Origin: CALAGJ01 sp964293305
GTDB lineage: Bacteria > Bacteroidota > Bacteroidia > Chitinophagales > Chitinophagaceae
DNA length: 49,272 nucleotides
Direction of reading: 5' to 3'
Assembly (NCBI GenBank): GCA_964293305.1
Contig: CAXYYO010000025.1
Location: 1-49,272, forward strand
In this document: positions 34,588 through 44,057 of the stretch, one piece after another
Layout: every line of letters starts with the position of its first letter
How positions within the stretch are numbered: the first letter of the stretch is position 1
Translations under genes and position numbers: made by a program
The notes under the pieces: model-generated
Told to the model about the DNA's origin: nothing
What the model saw: only the letters and a program-made list of their open reading frames with translations
Database searches by the model: none

Positions 34588-35583
34588 ATGATGCAGATGA
34601 AATACCTATTAATATTTATGATAGTATTAATTTTTACTGGATGTTCTAAAAATACCGAAAAAATAAATCAAGAAGTGCCATTTTTTGGAACAATAGAAAG
34701 AGACGTCAAGTATGCAAATAATGTAGGATATGATGGCAATATGACTGATTTAAAATTAGATATCTATACTCCAACTCCCGACTTTGCAGATAGAAATGGT
34801 AATTATCCATTGTACCTTCATGTACATGGTGGGGCATATATAAAAGGCACAAAAGAATCAGCTGAAGATATTTTAAAAAGAATGGCAAACAAGGGATATT
34901 TAGCAGTAGCCATTGACTACAGAATTGGTTGGAATCATTCTGATGAAGATCCGGATATCTGTAATGGGGACAGTACTGAATTGAAGATGGCAATTTATAG
35001 AGCAATACAGGACTACAATGCATCACTCCGATTTTTAGTGGCAAATTCGCAAAAATTTAAAGTGGATACCAATAGAATTTTTACTGGAGGTAGTAGTGCA
35101 GGAGCTGGTACGGTGCTAAATGCTATGGTGATTACAGATGAACTTGCTCAACTAATTGAACCAGATATTTACGCTCTATACGGTTCAATAGAGCGGTCTG
35201 GAAATAGTCTAACAAATTCATATAAAATAAAAGGGCAGGGAGCAATGTGGGGAGGTTTAGGAAATCTTGATTTTATTACAACAGAAAATGCTGTACCTAC
35301 ATCTTTTTTTCATGGATTGGAAGATCAAATAGCACCTTATGGTGAGGGGTATGCGTATTCCTGCGATCAAATGCCTGAAACAAATGGGTCCGGAGCATTA
35401 TATCCAAAATTTGAATCTTTAAATATCAAAGCAGTTTTACATAGTGCTTTAAATCAGGGACATGATCCTGGTATTTACGACAACCAGTTTCTTGCAGATA
35501 ACCTAGATTGCTTTTTCAGTGAAATTTTGGATGGCAATGCTCAGTCTGATCAACTGCAGAATAGAGAGTATAATTGCAAATAG
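34588..35583 (+). CDS. lipoprotein alpha/beta hydrolase (HSL/carboxylesterase type)
   Basis: The 331-aa product has a lipoprotein signal ending in IFTGC. The hydrolase domain shows the hormone-sensitive-lipase-type oxyanion motif HVHGGAY, the nucleophile elbow GGSSAGAG (GxSAG), an acid residue in HGLEDQIAPY and a histidine in NQGHDPGIYD, a full catalytic set. It is likely an outer-membrane or periplasmic esterase of unknown substrate. The frame begins 15 codons earlier (34543), but those residues are basic and precede the signal, so I start at the ATG-ATG pair at 34588-34593. A strong terminator follows. Confidence 0.82.
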   Translation: MMQMKYLLIFMIVLIFTGCSKNTEKINQEVPFFGTIERDVKYANNVGYDGNMTDLKLDIYTPTPDFADRNGNYPLYLHVHGGAYIKGTKESAEDILKRMANKGYLAVAIDYRIGWNHSDEDPDICNGDSTELKMAIYRAIQDYNASLRFLVANSQKFKVDTNRIFTGGSSAGAGTVLNAMVITDELAQLIEPDIYALYGSIERSGNSLTNSYKIKGQGAMWGGLGNLDFITTENAVPTSFFHGLEDQIAPYGEGYAYSCDQMPETNGSGALYPKFESLNIKAVLHSALNQGHDPGIYDNQFLADNLDCFFSEILDGNAQSDQLQNREYNCK

Positions 35584-35630
35584 TTTGAAGGAAATTAATT
35601 TAGGTTAAATTCTCATCACATAATAAAGTA

Positions 35631-35670
35631 AAATAGGCTGTCTCATCTTAAAGAGACAGCCTATTTTTTA
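35631..35670. terminator. strong bidirectional terminator between hydrolase and secDF
   Basis: AAATAGGCTGTCTC (35631-35644) pairs perfectly with GAGACAGCCTATTT (35653-35666) around ATCTTAAA. T-runs in both directions fit convergent genes. Confidence 0.92.
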
Positions 35671-35686
35671 TTAATTTGTCTAATAA

Positions 35687-38600
35687 TTATTTCTTCAACC
35701 CTGCTGCTACTGGCACAGGTTTTTTAGAACCTGTATTGGTTACTGTAGCTTCACCAAGTGGCTTGTCTTTGGCAAAATCAACCAAGATGGGTGCCGCTAC
35801 AAATATGGATGAGTAAGTACCTGTGATAACTCCAATAAGCATTGCAAATGCAAAACCACGTGTTACATCTCCACCAAAAATGAAGAGAATTAATATGGTA
35901 AGAAATACTGTTAATGATGTCATTATTGTACGGCTCAAAGTCTGATTAATGGCAGTATTAATGATTTCAGTTTTACTGGCACCTTTCATCAATTTACTGT
36001 CTTCTCTGATACGGTCATATACAATAACTGTGTCATTCATACTAAAACCAATAACCGTAAGAATAGCTGCAATAAAGTGCTGATCTATTTCCAAAGGAAA
36101 TGGCACTACACCCTTCAGGAAGCTAAACACTGCTAAGGTTACAAACACATCATGCAATAGGGCAACAATGGTTCCCATTGAATATCTCCAATCTCTGAAT
36201 CGTATAAATATATACAAGCAAATGATGATGATAGAAAACACAGTTGCTTTCGTGGCTCCCTTTTTCAAGTCCTCTGAAATGGAAGGTTGTACTGTTTGTG
36301 ATCCTTTCTTAAAATTGGTTAGATATTCATTGAATGAAGTACCTGCCGGCAAATAATTTTTCAAACCTGTAAATAATGCATTTTCAACTGTAGCATCTAC
36401 GGTAGGGTTTGTTTCTTTAATTAAATAAGCGGTTGTAATATTCAATTGATCGTCTGTACCAACAGTTTTAATGATTGGCGCTTCGCCAAATACTCCTTCT
36501 AAATCTGTTCTTAAAGTTGCTATATCTGGTACCTTATCAAATTGAATGGTATAACTACGACCTCCGGCAAATTCTACTCCTTCATCAAATCCATTGAAGA
36601 AGCTGCCTACACCAAGTATCAATACCACAACAGAAATACCATAAGCAATTTTTCTATATTCAATAAATTTAAAGTTGGCCTTGCGGAATATCTTTTTACT
36701 AATAGATGTAAAATATTCAAAATGCCTATTTTTATTGGTATAAAAATCTGTTATCAAACGGGATACTAAAATACCGCAGAATAAAGACAGAATAATACCA
36801 ATCATTTGTGTAGTAGCAAATCCTAATACCGGACCTAATCCAAATATGAAAAGAATTAAAGCTGTGAGGAATGTTGTAACGTGTGCATCTATTACAGGAG
36901 CATAAGAACGTTTATATCCATCGCTTACAGCCAAAGAATATCCTTTACCACGAGAAAGCTCTTCTTTAATACGTTCAAAAATAATTACGTTAGTATCCAC
37001 GGCCATACCAATCGTAAGTACTAAACCTGCAATACCCGGAGCAGTAAGCGTAAAACCTAATGCACTCAACACGCCAATTGTAAATAACAAGTTTAAGATT
37101 AAGGCAATATTTGCTACCCATCCTGCTGTATTATAGTAAATGAGCATTAGGGCAAAAATTATAATAAAAGATATTAAGAATGCCATACTACCACCTGTTA
37201 TAGCCTCCTGACCAAGTGTGGCTCCTACTTCCTGTGCTTGTACAATTCTTGCAGGAGCAGGTAGTTTTCCACTTTGCAATATATCTGCTAAATCTTGAGC
37301 TTCTTGAGTAGTAAAACTACCACTGATTTGTGAGTTACCACCTGGTATTTCACCATTTACATTTGGAGCACTATATACGATATTGTCTAATACTATTGCA
37401 ATTGGTTTACCAATATTTGCTTTGGTCATTTGGGCCCATATACGGGTACCTTCACTGTTCATGGTCATGCTAATGGAGGGGCGGCTTCTTTCGTCAAAAT
37501 CCTGACGAGCACTTTCCACCTTATCTCCTTCTAAACGAGCCTGACCATTTTCAATAGTCTTTATAGCATAAAGTGATAGAATATTTTCAGAGCCATCAGT
37601 AGCATTTTCAGGTTTACCATACATGAACACAAGATTTGCCGGCATTTGAGATTTAACCATATCCATGTTTAGATATTGGTTTAATAAACCGGTATCAGAT
37701 TTTTGTACAAAGGCCACATTTGCAGGATACTGCGTTTTCCCATCCTTTGTTTGTTGAGGTTGTGGTACACCAGCAAATAAGCTTCTAATAGGAGCTTCTT
37801 TACGCATCAACTCCACACTATCCACACCAGATTTAACTGCTGAAGCAGTTGTCTGTTTATTAGAATCTTTTGCTGCACCATTAAAGGTCGCAATTTTATT
37901 AGTATCGATAATTTTTGTAGTGGCTGCTACTTCATTACTATCTGGTACCTTAGTAGAAGTATTGTCAATTTTAATACCCTTTAAAAAACTACTCAATGAT
38001 TTTTCAGCACCCAGCAATGGTTCAGATATATCATTCAAATTATATACTTCAAAAAATTGAAGATTGGCTGTGCTTTGCAAATATCGACGCACACGCTCAG
38101 GATCTTTAACGCCTGCCAATTCAATATTTATTATTCCTTTTTGAGGATCAGGATTAATATTTGGCGAAGACACGCCAAAGCGGTCAATACGGCTACTCAA
38201 TATTCTGTAAGTATTGTCAAAAGCCTCAATGGACTGCTGTCTTAAATAAGCAATAACTTGACTGTTTGAAGCGTCAAATTTTATTTTATCGCTACTGCGA
38301 TTTAGAAATAATGGAGCTAAAGATCTACCAGCTGCATTCTTATTCCACTCGTCTTCAAAGAGTGTTATTAAGTCTGCGTTAGTTGTAGCTTTTCTTGCTA
38401 CTGCTGTCTCCAAGGTTTTAGTAAAAACTGGGTCTTTACTAAAGTTGGCCAAAGAACGGATAAGCCCGTCCAATCCTACTTCCATAGTTACGCCCATACC
38501 ACCTTGTAAATCAAGGCCCAATTTCAATTCCTTATCTTTTGCACTCTGATAAGTAGTGAGTTTGAACAAGCCAATTTTTGTATTGGTTGTGCTGTCCAAT

Positions 38601-38836
38601 AAACGTTGTAGCCGCTGATCTTTCAAATGAGAAAGACTATCAGCATATTTCTCTTGTGCGTCTTTATTTCCGGGATATTTTTTTTCCGGAGTTGGATAAA
38701 GGGCATTCATCCACGTAGTGGCATTTTCGTTCATCGCATTTTCATGGCTGCGCACCATCCATGTAAAGGATAGCTGGTACAAACAAATGAGAATGAGCGC
38801 AATGGCAAAAATCCTTACCAGGCCTTTCAGTTGCAT
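35687..38836 (-). CDS. secDF: fused protein translocase subunit SecDF
   Basis: The 1049-aa protein joins SecD and SecF. The SecD half shows a first membrane helix, the GLDLQGGMGVTMEV motif, the large periplasmic P1 domain (about 150-520, expanded here by a Ser/Thr/Asn-rich insert near 280-330) and a six-helix RND-type core with GMAVDTNVIIFERIKEE. The SecF half begins near residue 720, with GVEFAGGRSYTIQF and GFSMNDTVIVYDRIRED. It uses the proton-motive force to pull proteins through SecYEG. Fused SecDF is normal in Bacteroidota. It has its own putative promoter. Confidence 0.95.
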   Translation of the reverse strand: MQLKGLVRIFAIALILICLYQLSFTWMVRSHENAMNENATTWMNALYPTPEKKYPGNKDAQEKYADSLSHLKDQRLQRLLDSTTNTKIGLFKLTTYQSAKDKELKLGLDLQGGMGVTMEVGLDGLIRSLANFSKDPVFTKTLETAVARKATTNADLITLFEDEWNKNAAGRSLAPLFLNRSSDKIKFDASNSQVIAYLRQQSIEAFDNTYRILSSRIDRFGVSSPNINPDPQKGIINIELAGVKDPERVRRYLQSTANLQFFEVYNLNDISEPLLGAEKSLSSFLKGIKIDNTSTKVPDSNEVAATTKIIDTNKIATFNGAAKDSNKQTTASAVKSGVDSVELMRKEAPIRSLFAGVPQPQQTKDGKTQYPANVAFVQKSDTGLLNQYLNMDMVKSQMPANLVFMYGKPENATDGSENILSLYAIKTIENGQARLEGDKVESARQDFDERSRPSISMTMNSEGTRIWAQMTKANIGKPIAIVLDNIVYSAPNVNGEIPGGNSQISGSFTTQEAQDLADILQSGKLPAPARIVQAQEVGATLGQEAITGGSMAFLISFIIIFALMLIYYNTAGWVANIALILNLLFTIGVLSALGFTLTAPGIAGLVLTIGMAVDTNVIIFERIKEELSRGKGYSLAVSDGYKRSYAPVIDAHVTTFLTALILFIFGLGPVLGFATTQMIGIILSLFCGILVSRLITDFYTNKNRHFEYFTSISKKIFRKANFKFIEYRKIAYGISVVVLILGVGSFFNGFDEGVEFAGGRSYTIQFDKVPDIATLRTDLEGVFGEAPIIKTVGTDDQLNITTAYLIKETNPTVDATVENALFTGLKNYLPAGTSFNEYLTNFKKGSQTVQPSISEDLKKGATKATVFSIIIICLYIFIRFRDWRYSMGTIVALLHDVFVTLAVFSFLKGVVPFPLEIDQHFIAAILTVIGFSMNDTVIVYDRIREDSKLMKGASKTEIINTAINQTLSRTIMTSLTVFLTILILFIFGGDVTRGFAFAMLIGVITGTYSSIFVAAPILVDFAKDKPLGEATVTNTGSKKPVPVAAGLKK

Positions 38837-38869
38837 AACAAATCTTGTTTACTTTTTTTTAAAGAGCGG

Positions 38870-38877
38870 CAAAGATA
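38870..38877 (-). promoter_or_regulatory. putative -7 element of secDF
   Basis: TATCTTTG on the minus strand matches TAnnTTTG, 34 bases before the ATG, with TCTG about 20 bases further upstream as a weak -33 candidate. Confidence 0.45.
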
Positions 38878-38948
38878 GGGGTTTGGCCCATTCGCTACAG
38901 ACATAAAATTGCCAGTGAAATGAGATCTGTTGAAAAATGTTATAAAGC

Positions 38949-39281
38949 CTACTGATATTGAGTTGTAGGGTCTTTTTTAGCCCTACGGGCAATGAATTCA
39001 AGGTATTGTTGTTCCTGTTGCTCCCACTTAAATTTCTGATAGAAAATACTACAAAAACAGGTGATGAGTAATATGCCTACCATGAGAAGCCAGGCCGGCG
39101 TCTTGGTATTGAACTGCATTTGGGCTCTTTCATACCAACCGGAATAAACCAGCAATAAAATAGCAGCACTAAGTACAAGGCCAAGCCGAAGACCGGGCAT
39201 TGCCTGTTTGGTCAACAGGCTTTTATTGGTTCTTGCATTTTCCCAGTAAACAATATATTCTTCTTCTTTTGGCGATAACAT
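38949..39281 (-). CDS. small two-helix membrane protein, hypothetical
   Basis: The 110-aa product has two hydrophobic helices (about residues 30-48 and 63-82). The N-terminal MLSPKEEEYIVYWENARTN and the basic C-terminus (EQQEQQYLEFIARRAKKD) are both probably cytoplasmic. I do not recognise a domain. The frame opens at a TTG (39288-39290), but the ATG at 39281 is more likely. It lies 70 bases after thiL and 112 before secDF, in the same orientation. Confidence 0.65.
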   Translation of the reverse strand: MLSPKEEEYIVYWENARTNKSLLTKQAMPGLRLGLVLSAAILLLVYSGWYERAQMQFNTKTPAWLLMVGILLITCFCSIFYQKFKWEQQEQQYLEFIARRAKKDPTTQYQ

Positions 39282-39351
39282 ATAGGTCAAATCTGTTTAT
39301 TTATGCTGCCCAGTAAATGAATCATCATTTAAACATATTTATGCTGTAAAA

Positions 39352-40383
39352 TTATTTATTTAACGCATTCCATCCCTGTGCTTCAATAGTATGTGTGTTT
39401 CCAGCTTTGGTTATAAATGTGGTCCCTACCTCAGGCTCAGTTATATATCCAATTATGCTAATCTCCTTATTTTGAGTAATTTTATCATAGTCAGATTGGG
39501 CCACGGTAAAGAGAAGTTCATAATCTTCACCACCATTGAGTGCACAAATGGCTGGATCTAAGCTAAATTTATAAGCTGCCCTTTTGCTATCCTCATGTAT
39601 GGGAAGCTTCTCTTCATAGATTTTACAACCTGTTTCACTCTGCTTACAAATGTGTAGAAGCTCACTACTTAGCCCGTCGCTTATGTCTATCATGGATGTA
39701 GGTAGGATGTTTGCACTATCAAAAAAAGCTATAATATCTTTTCTGGCTTCAGGTTTGAGTAATCTACCTACTACATGCGATTCATTTTCTAGATCTGGTT
39801 GTAGTTGTGGATGTTCTATAAAAATTCTTTTTTCTCGTTCCAAAAGAGTTAATCCCAAAAAAGCACCTCCAAGTGTGCCACTCACACAAATTAAATCTCC
39901 TTTTTTTGCCGTACTTCGTTTTACAAATCGATCCTGATTTACCTCCCCAATAGCAGTTACTGAAATGATTAAGCCCTTGTTGCTGGCAGTGGTATCCCCA
40001 CCCACTAAATCTACCTCATATTGTTGACATGCTTTGCATATACCTTCGTATAATTCGTCCATTGCTTCAAGGCTCATTCTATTACTGATAGCCACACTTA
40101 CCGTAACCTGTGTGGGAATGGCATTCATGGCATAAATATCGCTTAGGTTTACTATGATGCTTTTATAGCCTAAATGTAAAAGGGGTGTGTACATCAGGTC
40201 AAAATGTATACCCTCAATTAGCAAATCAGTGCTTATAACTGTATGCCCTACATGATCAATAACAGCGCCATCATCACCAATAGATAATAAAGTAGATGGA
40301 TTTTTTGTTTCCATATTTTTGGTCAAATGCTCAATTAATCCAAACTCTCCCAAACTAGCTATTTCTGTTCTTAATTCACTCAT
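39352..40383 (-). CDS. thiL: thiamine-monophosphate kinase
   Basis: The 343-aa enzyme has the ThiL/PurM-like ATP-binding fold: SIGDDGAVID (Mg/ATP loop), STDLLIEGIHFDL, VGGDTTAS, an APEARKDI-type segment (KPEARKD) and DISDGLSSEL. It phosphorylates thiamine monophosphate to the cofactor thiamine pyrophosphate. Its ATG overlaps the suhB-like stop by 4 bases (ATGA), indicating translational coupling. No other thiamine gene or TPP riboswitch lies nearby. Confidence 0.93.
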   Translation of the reverse strand: MSELRTEIASLGEFGLIEHLTKNMETKNPSTLLSIGDDGAVIDHVGHTVISTDLLIEGIHFDLMYTPLLHLGYKSIIVNLSDIYAMNAIPTQVTVSVAISNRMSLEAMDELYEGICKACQQYEVDLVGGDTTASNKGLIISVTAIGEVNQDRFVKRSTAKKGDLICVSGTLGGAFLGLTLLEREKRIFIEHPQLQPDLENESHVVGRLLKPEARKDIIAFFDSANILPTSMIDISDGLSSELLHICKQSETGCKIYEEKLPIHEDSKRAAYKFSLDPAICALNGGEDYELLFTVAQSDYDKITQNKEISIIGYITEPEVGTTFITKAGNTHTIEAQGWNALNK

Positions 40384-41159
40384 AAAATTTTTCTATTGTT
40401 TATTACTTCCACTAATTCGTTGTGAATAATACCATTACTGGCAATCAATCCATGTTGGTAGGGATCAAAAGGACTTCCATCTAATCTTGTAATTTTTCCA
40501 CCGGCCTCTTCTACCATTAGCCAGCCAGCTGCACTATCCCATACTTCTAATTTATGTTCATAAAATCCATCAAAACGGCCTGCGGCCACCCAGCAAAGAT
40601 CAACAGCTGCACTACCTAATCGGCGCACAGGGATCCCTTTCTTTATAAATCTTGCAAATACATCTAATGGACTATTTTCAGTATCTAAATAGGTATATGG
40701 AAAGCCTGTAACCAAGCAAGTTTTTAGCACTTCTGTTGTGGTACTAACGGTAATTCTCTTATCATTTAGGGTAGCACCCAATCCTCTTTCCGCTACAAAT
40801 AATTCATTGATAAATGGGTTATAAACGGCACCCAAAATTATTTTACCAGCTTGCTCAAGCCCAATACTTACGGCACATATAGGAATCCCGTTAGCATAAT
40901 TTACAGTGCCATCTATGGGGTCAATGATCCATTTGTAAGTACCGTCAATGGTAATGGCACCGGTTTCTTCACTTAGAATACTATGTGTTGGGAAAGCCTT
41001 TTGTATGATACTTATAATCGCTGCTTCACTTTTATGATCCACTTCAGTAACCAGGTTATTGATTCCTTCTTTATTACTGATTTGAAATGAGCTATTAAAA
41101 TACTCCTGCATAATAGCTCCTGCCGACTTTGTGGCCTCTAAAAGTGTTTGTTTAAGCAT
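40380..41159 (-). CDS. inositol monophosphatase-family protein (SuhB-like)
   Basis: The 259-aa product has the metal-dependent phosphatase motifs VTEVDHKSE, ILSEETG, WIIDPIDGTVNYANG and, near the C-terminus, VWDSAAGWLMVEEAGG. It probably hydrolyses inositol phosphate or a related sugar or nucleotide phosphate; SuhB, CysQ and histidinol-phosphate activities occur in the family. The frame opens at a GTG at 41183, but the ATG at 41159 (MLKQTLLEATKSAG) matches family starts. It is coupled to thiL. Confidence 0.88.
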   Translation of the reverse strand: MLKQTLLEATKSAGAIMQEYFNSSFQISNKEGINNLVTEVDHKSEAAIISIIQKAFPTHSILSEETGAITIDGTYKWIIDPIDGTVNYANGIPICAVSIGLEQAGKIILGAVYNPFINELFVAERGLGATLNDKRITVSTTTEVLKTCLVTGFPYTYLDTENSPLDVFARFIKKGIPVRRLGSAAVDLCWVAAGRFDGFYEHKLEVWDSAAGWLMVEEAGGKITRLDGSPFDPYQHGLIASNGIIHNELVEVINNRKIL

Positions 41160-41283
41160 GCGCAAAAATAGGGTTAGCCACACTGTTTATTTGCTAATCA
41201 ATTATGTAAAAATATTTCCAATAGTCATTTCATTAACAATATGTGGATTAGTTTTTAAAAAGCAATGCTTAAAATGTGGTAAT

Positions 41284-41297
41284 CTTGTGCACACAAG
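41284..41297. promoter_or_regulatory. inverted repeat upstream of the 68-aa gene
   Basis: CTTGTG and CACAAG flank a CA centre, followed by ACGC and eight Ts on the plus strand. It lies 31 bases before the ATG at 41328. It could be an operator, or a small terminator-like attenuator in the leader. Confidence 0.4.
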
Positions 41298-41327
41298 ACG
41301 CTTTTTTTTACAATTAAAAAGGAAATA

Positions 41328-41534
41328 ATGGACACATCAAAAATGTTGACGGCTTACTGCCTCAAAACTAAAGAGAAAAATGTACCCGTGCAAGATGCGG
41401 TTGTTACTCGCAATGCAAAAGGCGGATATATGGCCAGTGGTCACGATGGTAAAGGCAATAAAATGACTACAATGCTTAATGAAGCAAAAGCACTTCAGGC
41501 AATAGCTGATGGGGTTGCTAAAAAGAATTTTTAG
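41328..41534 (+). CDS. 68-aa protein, DUF5679-like without zinc cysteines
   Basis: The short protein (AYCLKTKEKNVPVQDAVVTRN, then KGGYMASGHDGKGNKMTTML) has the rhythm of DUF5679, a small zinc-ribbon family starting AYCVKC. Here only one cysteine (Cys11) remains, so it should not bind zinc the usual way. It is predicted cytoplasmic and basic. An unusually clear Shine-Dalgarno-like AAGGA lies just before the ATG, and a strong terminator follows, so the gene is likely real and well expressed. Function unknown; the family resemblance is from memory. Confidence 0.7.
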   Translation: MDTSKMLTAYCLKTKEKNVPVQDAVVTRNAKGGYMASGHDGKGNKMTTMLNEAKALQAIADGVAKKNF

Positions 41535-41557
41535 TAAGTACCAAACAAACCAAAAAG

Positions 41558-41589
41558 CCATAACCCTTAAAGCGGTTATGGTTTTTTTT
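41558..41589 (+). terminator. terminator of the 68-aa gene
   Basis: CCATAACC pairs perfectly with GGTTATGG around CTTAAAGC, followed by eight Ts. Confidence 0.9.
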
Positions 41590-41865
41590 GAATATCATTT
41601 TCCTTTAACCCACCATAATATCTTTTGCCATTTAGATGGATTGGGTGCAATCCATAAGTTTTTTAATCATATTGATTGATGAGAATGCAATATTTAATTG
41701 TAAGGTTGTTTTGTAAACAGCTAACTAAATTGTCAAAAGACCTGTTGACTTTTATATAATTAAACTAATTTTTTAAACATTTTGTTTGTATTTAGTCTGA
41801 TGCAAACATGCTGTTCATCGCAAATATTTATTTTTTAGTTTCTAATTTTTTATATTCACACCATC
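41590..41865. other. AT-rich leader region of the type B sorting-domain gene
   Basis: No gene is visible. It is AT-rich and includes TTTTGTTTGTATTTAG and GATGCAAACATG near 41783-41810, but no clean promoter match. Confidence 0.35.
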
Positions 41866-43905
41866 ATGAAGATTTGGATTGCCCTAATCATATTACTGCT
41901 GTTGTGTATTGATGTTAATGCACAAAGATGTACTGTGCGGGGGCAAACTCCCGCTACGGCATTTCCGGTGTGTGGCACAGACACTTTTGTTCAAAACCAA
42001 GTTCCACTTTGTACGAATGGTAACATAGCTGTGCCCGGATGCCCCGACCCTGATAATGAATATACAGATAGAAATCCATTTTGGTATCGTTTTACTTGCT
42101 ACCAAACAGGTAGTTTGGGTTTTGTAATTGACCCATTGATTGCAAATGATGCGGATGATTACGACTGGCAAATTTTTGATATCACAGGTAGAAACCCTGA
42201 TGATGTTTACAACAATCCCTCCTTATTTGTTTCTGGAAATTGGGCCGGCACTTATGATAAAACAGGAGCTAGTGTAGCTGGTAATAATAAAGTGGAGTGT
42301 GCAAGTAATCCAAATCTATTTGTAAATACCTTTAGTACTATGCCAATAATACTCCAAGGGCATGAGTACCTCTTGCTTGTGAGTCATTTTACAGATCAAC
42401 AGATTGGGTATGAATTATATTTTGGTGGTGGCACGGCTGTTATTACAGATCCTTTACAACCTGTTACAAAATATGCAGCTATAAAATGCGATGGCACTAC
42501 TATTAATATTAAACTCAATAAACTAATAAGATGTGAAACCATTGATTTGAATGGTAGCTGTTTTGAATTATATCCTCCGGCATCTTCCGTGGTTGCAGCC
42601 AATGGCATAAACTGTGTAAATAATTTTAGCACAGATTCCATTTCGATAGTTGTAGATAAAATATTACCGGCCGGTAGTTATACTTTAAAAGCACGTATAG
42701 GTTTAGATGGCAATAGTATTATTGATTTTTGTAATAATTCCATGGATACTTCCATAGATATCCCTTTATTTTTTAATGGGGTACAGCCCACTCCATTTGA
42801 TAGCATTTTAACTCCGGGCTGTGCACCCGATACGCTTTATTTACCTTTTCAAAATGGCATACAATGTAATTCCATTGCAGCAGATGGAAGTGACTTTACA
42901 CTCACAGGTACCGGTAGTGAAACCATCGTAGGTGCCGCTGGTGTGGGTTGTACTAGCAATGGCGTAGCATCAATAATAAAAGTATGGATGAATAAGCCAA
43001 TTGTAAATGAAGGTAATTACACCCTAAGCCTAAAGACAGGAATAGATGGTAATTCTATTATTGATGAATGCTCACAAGAAACCCCCACCATTTACTCATT
43101 AAATTTTAGAACGGCTGATACAGTCAATGCAGACTTTTCAATCAACTTAATACAGGGTTGTAAGGTTGATACATTGCGCTATGCGCATGACGGGGCACAT
43201 GATATAAGTAAATGGTATTGGACATTTGATAGTTCAGGCATCTCACTAGATCAAAGTGGTAGTTATTATTATAAATATGATGGATTTAAAAATATTAAAC
43301 TAACCGTAAACAATGACTTGTGTGAAGATACAGCATCTGCTTTTTTTAATCTTGATAACGATGTCATAGCAAGAGCTATAATAACACCAGGGGTGGAGCT
43401 ATGTCCTTCCGATACATTATTTTACAGGGACAGTAGTGATGGAAATCTTCAGACCTGGTATTGGACTTTTGGTGATGGTAGTTTTAGCTATGAACAAAAT
43501 CCCCCACCAAAACAATATCCCGCTGCCTCATCAAACTCAGGTAGATTGTACCCTGTAGTACTCATAGTTAAGAATGATATAAATTGCTACGACACGGCAA
43601 TAGTTATCATAAAAGCTTTATACAACTGTTATATAGCTGTGCCTACTGCCTTTTCGCCAAATGGAGACGGCCTCAATGATAGCTTTTATCCGCTTAATGC
43701 ATACAAAGCGCTTAATCTTATTTTTCGGGTGTACAACAGATATGGACAGGTAGTTTTTGAAACAAAAGACTGGAACAAACATTGGAATGGCTCCATAAAT
43801 GGGGTAGCACAACCTTCTGGTGCTTATGTGTGGACTCTTCAATACACGAATAAAGACACTAATAGATTCACTTCATCAAATGGAACAGTTGTACTAATAA
43901 GATAA
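41866..43905 (+). CDS. secreted PKD-domain protein with T9SS type B (gliding-associated) C-terminal domain
   Basis: The 679-aa product has a signal peptide (to about residue 19, VNAQ) and a Cys-rich N-terminal domain of ~180 residues (FWYRFTCYQTGSLGFVIDP). Two related Ig-like segments follow (about 200-305 and 310-415), each with paired cysteines and the shared phrase DGNSIID. Two PKD-like repeats come next (about 425-505 and 510-590; WYWTFD and WYWTFGDGS). The C-terminal ~90 residues are the type B T9SS signal (VPTAFSPNGDGLNDSFYP ... VYNRYGQVVFETKDWNKHWNG). It is likely exported and retained at the surface as an adhesin or gliding-associated protein. Confidence 0.9.
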   Translation: MKIWIALIILLLLCIDVNAQRCTVRGQTPATAFPVCGTDTFVQNQVPLCTNGNIAVPGCPDPDNEYTDRNPFWYRFTCYQTGSLGFVIDPLIANDADDYDWQIFDITGRNPDDVYNNPSLFVSGNWAGTYDKTGASVAGNNKVECASNPNLFVNTFSTMPIILQGHEYLLLVSHFTDQQIGYELYFGGGTAVITDPLQPVTKYAAIKCDGTTINIKLNKLIRCETIDLNGSCFELYPPASSVVAANGINCVNNFSTDSISIVVDKILPAGSYTLKARIGLDGNSIIDFCNNSMDTSIDIPLFFNGVQPTPFDSILTPGCAPDTLYLPFQNGIQCNSIAADGSDFTLTGTGSETIVGAAGVGCTSNGVASIIKVWMNKPIVNEGNYTLSLKTGIDGNSIIDECSQETPTIYSLNFRTADTVNADFSINLIQGCKVDTLRYAHDGAHDISKWYWTFDSSGISLDQSGSYYYKYDGFKNIKLTVNNDLCEDTASAFFNLDNDVIARAIITPGVELCPSDTLFYRDSSDGNLQTWYWTFGDGSFSYEQNPPPKQYPAASSNSGRLYPVVLIVKNDINCYDTAIVIIKALYNCYIAVPTAFSPNGDGLNDSFYPLNAYKALNLIFRVYNRYGQVVFETKDWNKHWNGSINGVAQPSGAYVWTLQYTNKDTNRFTSSNGTVVLIR

Positions 43906-44057
43906 CATTTAAAGAGGATCCCTATTCTACATTACTTTCTTATGAGGTTTTCGTAGATATCAAAAAATCTATCAATTCCAACAATAAATTATTTAAATGT
44001 TAAATTTAAAGTGTTCTTACCCCTATTTTTGAAAATTAACAAATTTTAAAAAATAAA

